Part shown: piece after piece, positions 58,001 to 64,000 of the stretch
Position numbering within the stretch: the first letter of the stretch is position 1
Layout: each line of letters begins with the position of its first letter
Source of the DNA: Brachionus plicatilis
Lineage: Eukaryota; Rotifera; Eurotatoria; Ploima; Brachionidae
Reading direction: 5' to 3'
Length of the DNA stretch: 64,000 nt
NCBI GenBank assembly: GCA_010279815.1
Contig: QEOQ01000235.1
Coordinates: 197,807-261,806 of the forward strand
The notes under the pieces: generated by a model
Told to the model about the DNA's origin: nothing
Databases searched by the model: none
Seen by the model: only the letters and a program-made list of their open reading frames with translations
Made by a program: the position numbers and the translations under genes

Positions 58001-61000
58001 CCCAAAAATCGAGTGCCACTCCCAGCCCACCAATTTTTGACCAAAACAAAGTTCATATTCGTGATCAGCATGGTCGATTACCCCCAATATCAAAAAGAAA
58101 AAGAAAAATTATTATTATAATATAAATAGAAAAATTATTAAAAATGCTTACCGATAGACCAAATTCTACTAATACCATAACCCCAACGTCTTTTAACCAA
58201 AAAAAGCAAAAAGAAATTGAACCAAGATCTTGGTATGGTTGCATTATGCGTCTAAGACACATAGAAGTTTAGCAAAATGCAGGATTTGTTTAAAAGAAAT
58301 AACTATTTACAATGGTTCATCTAATTTAAATATTTAAATATTTAAAATGGTCAACTTTGTTATGAAAAACAAATTTTAAACTTTTTTCATTTTTTAATCC
58401 AATATAATTACTCTCAAGTTAAAAATTTTTAGATTATGATTTCCTTTTTTTATAAATCGATTTTCTAATATCGAAATTTTTTTGAGTTAAATTAATTTTC
58501 CAATTTAATAAACTACACAATAAGAAAATTTGAAATTTCACGGTTTAAATTTTTCAAACTTTACATAAAATTTTTGAAGGTTTTTTTACTCAATTAGAAA
58601 AAAAAGATTTTCAAGGTTTGGAAAAAAACTTCAAGTGAAATAATTTTGAAAAAACTTCGAAATAAAAAATTTCGATTAACAATCCTCCTAGGAACCCATA
58701 ACTCAGATTTGTTTAAAAGTCACAAGTCTCAAGTCAAGTCCAAGTCCGGACTTTTTTTTTTTTCAAAAGTCCGAGCAAAGACTTTAATTTTTAAATTTGC
58801 TTGATCAGGCTTCATATCAAAAAATTTATATACTCTCGGGTTGTCTAATGCAATAGATTTGCCATATATTTGAATTTTCTTGCAATTTTAGCATGAATTT
58901 CTTCTTCAGTATTCAAAATTTTAAAGCCTAGACTTGGACTTTTGAATGAAAATTAAAAAAAAAAAATAGAGCCTTTGCTCGGACTTGGCCTTTTTTTGGG
59001 ACTTTTAAACAACTATGCCATTACCTTAAGTTTTTAGCAATTATTAGACCTTTTGATAGCTTTGTGTTAGGTCCCTTTTTACAACTCATAATTTAATGGA
59101 TACTTGAGGGCCCATTTCTTTGTGGAAAATAATATTGGTTTAATTTTTAATTAGAAATTTAGAGCATTCGTATTTAGTATCAAAATATTTATTCTAAGTG
59201 AATAGCTTAGTCCTATCTTTTCTAATATCATAAAAAACTATGCGGAATGGTAAAACCTACTATAAATCCTTGCAAATTATCCCGAGGTTCTGGTTTAATA
59301 ATAACATTAAGCCTAAGACACCTAGGACTCGACCCCAACTTTTTTAAATTTCATTTTCCCTTTAACCTCATGGATGATAAACGTCTTTATTTGAAAAAAA
59401 TATAAATAAATAATGGCTCGAGCTTTCGCTCCTTTTCCAAGCTTTTGAGAACTGTTCCAAAAAAAAATACATATACATATTATTATTTTATACGTTCGTA
59501 ATTTAAAAAATACATTTTTATGTTTTTAAAAAAAAAAAAGAAAGAAAAGAGAAGAGAAAAAAAGGGAATATTTACAAAAACCAAAATAAAAAAGAGAAAG
59601 AATTAATTACACAATTGAAGCAATTTTTCTTTTAAGTATTTTCTCCTTTTACTGCTACAATTTTTTGATTACAAAGAATAGAATCGAATTTAAGTTTTTG
59701 ATTTCTACCTCTTTTAAAAAGTTGATAATCGTTTATTCAATCATTTAATAATGGATTTTTATTCTGAATCGAAGCATTTGAGTAATTTCCATTTAGTTCC
59801 CTAAATCTGTCCTCTAGAACTTTAATGCCTGCAACTCTATGAATGTTTTGAGTGTTTTCTCAATAATTTAACTTATAAATTACCTTAATAGCACAATTTT
59901 GAATTCTCTGTAACTTTTTGAGATTTGGTACAGATAATCTTGGTAAAATTACCGAAGAATAGGCTAGCATTGATCGTACAAGAGAAAAGTAGATTTGTTT
60001 TAAGGTATTTTTAGACAATTTTCATGATTTATGAGAAAGTTCTTTTAAGCAATTTAGACGCTGCTGAAATTTTTTTTTTAGAAATTCTATCTGATTTTTG
60101 AAACTCAAACTATGATCGAATCTTATACCCAAAAAACAAATTTTATCTGAAGAATGGGTACTTCTATTTGACTATCTTGAAAAGAGTCAGAAAAGAGTAT
60201 GACATTGGTTTTTTGAAATGACCTTGACCCCGATCAATCATGACCTCAGGCCGAAATAAAATAAAAATTTTTCAAAAAATTTTTATATCAGTTTCATCTT
60301 TTAAGATGCTTTTTTTTAAAAAAGAAGTAGATAAAATTTAAAAACAGAAAATCACAAGTCTTAAGTCAAGTCAAAGTTCGGACTTAATATAAACTACTTT
60401 TTTATATAGACATAGACAAAAAAATAATAAAGAAAAATTTATACAGACTCATGAATTATGCAGAATAAAAGGACATAGAGCAGTGAATAATAAATAAAGA
60501 ACACATTCTAAATAGATTAATTTTATAGGGTCTACCTAATCAGCACACGGAAAAATCTTTTCAGTGCATCCTTAAAATCTTACAAACACACTATACTTTG
60601 AAACACCCTTGACGCTGTTCTACACACCTTTTTTAGTAATTTTTAGTAATTTCAAAAAAATTAATAGAAAACTTTTTAGCATACTTTTTATGGTGGGTTT
60701 TTCAGACTTTTAATTATTTAATAAAATTGACATAGAAATCAAATTTTGGTTTTATTTTTAATTTTAGATTAATATAATTAATGTTCTAAGGATTTTGGAG
60801 AATTTTTGGTCCACCTTTTTTAGGCATATTAACACAATTTCAGTTAATTTAATTTTAAGTAAAGTCAATACGTGTAGATGGCTACATATCTTATATCTTA
60901 TAATTTCATTTAAATTTTGAATATAAAAATTATATTGGTGATTTTTGCAAAAGAGCTGAAATTTAAAAAAAATAAAACCAAAGATTTTGCCACACTTACA

Positions 61001-63814
61001 CAAAAGTCAGAAAAAAAATTCATTTTAAAGTATTTTCACAAAATTTCAATTCAAATCATTTGATCTTACTTGAAATTTTATTTTTTAAAAAAATTCTTTT
61101 GACTTTACTTCAAATTTTATTTCAGAAAAAAGAATTTAAAAAAAAAATCAGAAAGTTCTTTTTAAAAAAATGTCAAAGTCAAGTCAATTTTAGTGACTTG
61201 ACTTAATGACTTTTTAACAACTCTGGATTTTGTCTAGTTTTTTTTTTTTAAATTGGGTCTTAAGTCCCCTACTTATCTAAAAAAGTGAAATTTCTCTTCG
61301 TAATAGATAAAAATAAAATTTTTTGAAAAAAGTCTTTAATAGTATAAATAAAATATAATTTTACATACCGATGAATAATAAATAGACTTTTCACCCGGAC
61401 TAAATCTATTAAAATTTGTTAGAGTGTTAGACTTGATTGTATTTGTATTGTAACTAGTCAGTTGATCAATTTGATTAGTGGCCTTTAGTGTGGCCGATTT
61501 ATCATACAAAGCAGAGTCATTTGAATCAGTCTCGTTTATACTGCTGGTACAGTCAGCTTCTTCGTCTTCCCCATTGTAACTATCTTGGTCATTGCGACGC
61601 CTTGAATTATTGCTAAAATACTGATTGTAATCATAGCTATCCTCATCTATTTCCATTTCTTCATCATCTTCATCATCGTTTCTGCTCAATAAAGGCTCAC
61701 TTGTGACCATTGACAAATCTGTATCAGCCCTCAAATCTTCACTAAAATGGTCAGCAGTTTTTGGCTCAGTCAAATTTAAAAAGTTTTCATCTGTTAAACT
61801 TGGCGACTTTGATTGTTCAATCTCATTCCCACCTACCATCGAATTGACTAGAAAAAAAAATTTTTTTTCTATCACAAAAAAGTATATTTTAAGGCCTACA
61901 TTTTACTCAGTTCCTAAAATATTCAATTCAGGACCTAATTATATTTTATGTAGTACCAAATATAATTTAATTTAAAAACAAAAAAAAGGACCTCACATGT
62001 TTTACTTGTAATAAAAATAATATAATAACACCTAATACTATTTTTTTGTACCTAATTAGGTTCAACTATTTTAGTTAGTTCCAAATATTAATTTAATTAG
62101 AATTAATTATCAATTTATGTGGCACCTCTCGATAAAATCAGACTTGTTTATAAGTCGCTGTTTTAAGTCTAAGTCACAAAAATTTAAGTCAAAGTTTTGA
62201 GTTGACTTAAATTTTTTTTTTTAAAGTTAAGTCAATCAATTTAATTTTTTAATAAAAAGTCCGACCAACATAAATTTTTTTGACGTTCCAGGTAGTTATT
62301 AGGGCAGCCTAGTTGACCAAAAAAATTCATTGTGTCTTGATCAAACTGATTTTGATTCATTTATCCAATACATTACAAGTCTTCATGTGATTTCAATTAA
62401 TAGTCAAGAATGGAAAAATGGTAGTTGTAATTGTTGGTTTTGGCAAAAAAACTACACCTGCAAACACATCATTACAATTGCTTTTAATTTAAAAAATTGC
62501 TCCATCAGTACAGCCATCAACATCATCTATACAACCATATACATCATCAGAACAACTATCTGACTCGTTAGAACAACCACCAACATCACAAGAAGCATCA
62601 CAAATAAAGGACAAATAAGGTAAAAATAAAGATGTTATTAATTATTTATTTGTTAAAAGATCAGCTCAATTGACTAAAAAGAATTAAATTTTTTTATTTT
62701 TTTTTCTTAAATTTTCTTTAAAAAATATTACTATTTCTTTTTTATAATTAAATAAAATTTTATAAAACTTTAAACATTACATTTTTTCTAATAAAATTTG
62801 CTTGAACGTTTTTTGGTACTAGTAAATTAAATTAAAACCTAATTGGTATGCCTAAATTATTTTTTGGGACTTGATAAAATATGGTTAGGTACTGAGTAAA
62901 ATATAATCCTTTAAAAGATATTTAAAGCCTAATACCAATTGTATGCAAATAAGTGTCATCACGGAAAGTATTCTGTAAGCTATGTTTGGCCGAAGCTAAA
63001 GCAAATTAATAATTAAGTTAATCAAAAAGCTTTATTAGTTAAGAGCAAATTAAAAAAATAAATAAATACTTTGTCTATTAAAAGGTATTTGGGAATTGTT
63101 TTGAGAGTTTTGAAATGACGGTTTGTTCAAACCAACTGAGCTGAGAACTGCTGGCGAATAAGTCATGTTATTGTCTGTTTTGGTGCCACGTTTTTCATTT
63201 GACTGAGATGCATGAGCTAGTAAATAGTTGGATGAGGATGAGTTTAGAATCAGGCTTTGGTGATTTTGTTTGTCGCGATTTTTGTGTCGTTGCTTGCGTT
63301 TTTCGTCAACTTGAGAGCTTACTGAGCCGGACCGTGAGCTCGACACAGCTGATCGTGCATTCAAGTCAGCCTCAGTTTCGTCTTCATTTTGATAAGGTGA
63401 CTTGAAGCTATTCAAATCAATATTATAAGTATGTTTGAATATTTGACGCATTAAATCGTCTATTGAGTCCATCCATTTGTCCACTACATCATGATTTGAG
63501 TTAACTGTTTGCAGCAGAGTGACGAGCTGGTCCCATAGATCATTGGAAAGATTGAAGTTGTATGTTGCTTTTATCATTGACATCAATGTTGTCTTGGGTT
63601 TAGGAATTTAATTTTTATTTTTTAAATTAAAATTTTTTTTTTTCAAATTACTTCAGTAGTCAATTTAATCAATTGGCTTATCGAGGATAATGTGGTGTTG
63701 GTATCATTTGAACGAAGATTGCTTGATGAACTGTTTGAGTTTAAAGACAAATAGTCTGAATTTGATGTAAACATGAAGTTGCACACACGAAGCAATATTT
63801 TTATTAATAATGTC
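47498..63814 (-). CDS. RALGAPA: Ral GTPase-activating protein subunit alpha, C-terminal 1666 aa (5' end beyond window)
   Basis: Six exons, transcript order: 63814-63652, 63592-63070, 61847-61369, 57128-55044, 51293-51093, 49045-47498. All introns are GT..AG with matching phases; the first base at 63814 completes a codon from an exon outside the window. Diagnostic pieces are LLRVCNF at the start, KATSLMLLKRLFGCMGNVNQ in exon 4, ISHLLNHLNHYPYG in the small exon, and a C-terminal RapGAP domain. Family role: catalytic alpha subunit of the heterodimeric RalGAP complex (tuberin-like), which switches off RalA/RalB GTPases and so affects exocytosis, glucose transport and growth signalling. The length visible plus a missing N-terminus fits the usual 1900-2000 aa. 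Exons 2-4 have long Ser/Asn/Gln/acidic low-complexity stretches. Poly(A) signals (AATAAA, minus strand) lie within 70 bases after the stop. Confidence 0.93.
49113..50850. mobile_element. Tc1-like foldback element in RALGAPA intron 5
   Basis: The tips are CAGTGCTGCTTCGATACC on the left and CAGTGCTGCTTGAATAAAC on the other strand at the right, with TA flanking each side (49111-49112, 50851-50852). The arms extend about 500 bp (to 49620, and from about 50530) through TTACGTAAA-type motifs, TTTGAATGTGTATCC and GTTTGCTGCC. The centre has further inverted bits (ATGTCAAAATAACAT against TGTCATTTTGACAT) and a diverged copy of the GGCTGAAAGGGAG block at 50365-50440. No transposase. It occupies most of the 2,047-nt intron 49046-51092. 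Confidence 0.75.
52150..52420 (-). pseudogene. Tc1-family transposase fragment
   Basis: The minus-strand reading shows WAGISFK and ATKFAV (usual WGGIS..GRTKL box), NMDAILYREILSDYLLPFG and FKLHQDNEPKH, the last matching the second catalytic Asp region (QQDNAPCH). A stop separates the first and second pieces and the C-terminal DDE half is missing. It identifies the surrounding element as Tc1/mariner-like. Confidence 0.7.
52585..52695 (-). repeat. Copy B of the shared GGCTGAAAGGGAG block
   Basis: Reverse orientation copy of 11225-11345, nearly identical over about 100 bases, including GGCTGAAAGGGAGAATTAAT and CATTCCAAACAGCC. It sits between the Tc1 transposase fragment and the LINE. Confidence 0.55.
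53277..54600 (+). pseudogene. LINE reverse transcriptase with YADD, truncated and frame-broken
   Basis: Translation in order: EKSPGPDKMHPLLLRN; a frame break; WMKANVSPIHKSG and IKNYRPVSLTSIVGKVMER; another break; TDF, an in-frame TGA, then KAFDKVPHGKL; and a 233-codon open part (53846-54547) with LESYGINGKLLSWIESFL, the catalytic box FCLGYADDLKLI and RPHLEYAVGTWSPHLK. The 3' end runs into CTGCAGATACTACTACTACT, a LINE-style simple-repeat tail at about 54590. The endonuclease is absent (5' truncation). Likely CR1/Jockey-type. Confidence 0.82.
55044..57128 (-). CDS. RALGAPA: RALGAPA large central exon
   Basis: A 695-codon exon between acceptor CTTAAAG and donor GTAAGT. The first 260 residues are Ser/Thr/Pro/Asn/Gln-rich and likely disordered, including a proline run (PPPLPPLP), as in the phosphorylated linker of animal RalGAP alpha subunits. 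The remainder is a helical repeat region beginning ATSLMLLKRLFGCMGNVNQ that matches the conserved mid-protein segment. A short CAG-type trinucleotide run (55007-55023) lies in the intron just beyond the donor. Confidence 0.9.
57854..58262 (-). other. Two unassigned open frames within RALGAPA intron 3
   Basis: The minus strand has a frame at about 58262-58150 (one frame reads RRWGYGISRIWSIG) ending at GTAAGCAT, a good donor. After about 70 bases another frame (58080-57854) reads HADHEYELCFGQKLVGWEWH and ends at a stop. They could be two exons of a small gene or debris of a mobile element. No family recognised. They cannot be RALGAPA exons without breaking the phase between 61369 and 57128. Confidence 0.3.
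58703..59017. repeat. GACTT-family inverted element
   Basis: The left end is CAGATTTGTTTAAAAGTCAC with AAGTCAAGTCCAAGTCCGGA following. The right end, on the other strand, reads TAGTTGTTTAAAAGTCCC followed by GGCCAAGTCCGAGC. A 315-bp, non-coding, well-preserved copy that shows the family structure best. Confidence 0.65.
59440..60230 (-). pseudogene. LINE ORF2 C-terminal remnant
   Basis: The minus-strand reading contains FSLVRSMLAYSSVILPRLS, then NLKKLQRIQNCAIKVIYKL, the typical region after the RT palm in CR1/L2/Jockey-type LINEs (YxSLIRSxLEYxSVIW....LExIQNRALRxI). Upstream and downstream parts have many stops. The catalytic box is missing. It ends near a TATTATTATTTTA stretch (about 59480), plausibly its 3' tail. 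Confidence 0.62.
60345..61222. repeat. GACTT-family element with internal material
   Basis: The left end has ATCACAAGTCTTAAGTCAAG and AAGTTCGGACTT at about 60350-60385. The right end has AGTCAATTTTAGTGACTTGA and GACTTTTTAACAACTCTGG at 61190-61225, in the opposite orientation. The 800 bp between are AT-rich, without a supported gene. It may be one long element or a copy split by an insertion. Confidence 0.45.
61880..62960. mobile_element. MULE-derived element remnant in RALGAPA intron 2
   Basis: The left arm (CATTTTACTCAGTTCCTAAA, then CCTAATTATATTTTATGTAG at 61900-61955) matches the right arm on the other strand (ATTTTACTCAGTACCTAACC, then ATATTTTATCAAGTCCC at about 62865-62910). In between sit a GACTT repeat piece (62130-62280) and a MULE C-terminal fragment. 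The element lies inside the intron 61848-63069. Confidence 0.5.
62327..62563 (+). pseudogene. MULE transposase tail with SWIM zinc finger
   Basis: The frame reads DSFIQYITSLHVISINSQEW followed by NGSCNCWFWQKNYTCKHI, an intact CxCxnCxH SWIM motif as found at the C-terminus of MULE transposases. The same region of the broken MULE at 43340-43420 aligns by motif (VISLNENDWK, CPSWHKHYMC). Upstream catalytic parts are absent. The frame runs on into Ile/Thr-rich sequence and stops. Confidence 0.65.
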
Positions 63815-64000
63815 CTTTGATGTAAAAATTAATTTAAGTTTTAATTTTTTTAAAAATAAATTGAATTAAATTTTATTTTATCTCCATTTAAAGTTGTTTC
63901 TAAAGAGGTTTTTCAAGAAAATAAAAAATGATATTTGTATTTATAAAAAGGTCCAGAATGGGCTAAATTATGTAATTTTACAAATAAAATTTAAGAAAGT
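63815..64000. other. Intron of RALGAPA, continuing past the window edge
   Basis: AT-rich sequence upstream of the acceptor at 63815-63816. No further exon is visible; the gene's N-terminal exons must lie beyond 64000. Confidence 0.6.

Overview
The window is AT-rich nuclear DNA from an animal. Its genes have many short introns (about 46-60 nt, GT..AG), AATAAA poly(A) signals and an animal gene set: two NRF-6-type acyltransferases, a Ral-GAP alpha subunit, an LRR receptor-like protein and an AprA/PqaA-like secreted protein. Composition, tiny introns and this gene mix would fit a monogonont rotifer (Brachionus-like). That is an inference, not something the sequence proves.

Layout. 0.7-5.0 kb (minus): a complete 15-exon NRF-6/acyltransferase-3 gene, including a 7-nt microexon. 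5-8.6 kb: inverted-repeat DNA transposons, two with clear 8-bp target duplications. 8.7-9.8 kb (plus): an intronless HExxH protein. 11-12 kb: LINE debris. 12.7-16.1 kb (plus): an intronless LRR/VWD-like type I membrane protein with an internal 90-bp repeat. 16-21.6 kb: repeats, an LTR-retroelement start, a decayed LINE and a hammerhead-like motif. 21.7-27.8 kb (plus): a 4-exon AprA-like gene whose large introns hold nested transposons. 28-37 kb: a nest in which an element carrying a KDZ-like transposase, a DUF3987-like NTPase and a small ORF, edged by inverted minisatellite arrays, lies between Gypsy pol and gag fragments. 37.3-41.8 kb (minus): a complete 9-exon paralogue of the first acyltransferase. 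42-47.4 kb: broken MULE and Tc1/mariner copies and palindromic MITEs. 47.5-63.8 kb (minus): the last six exons of a Ral GTPase-activating protein alpha subunit, ending in the catalytic RapGAP domain. Its introns contain two related foldback elements, LINE pieces and a MULE fragment.

The host genes do not form a pathway. The two acyltransferases are dispersed paralogues on the same strand, about 36 kb apart. Their reading frames were rebuilt exon by exon: every splice phase closes and the totals are exact multiples of three (2067 and 2106 nt). The same holds for the AprA-like gene (499 aa). Most remaining sequence is mobile-element debris, commonly one element nested in another.
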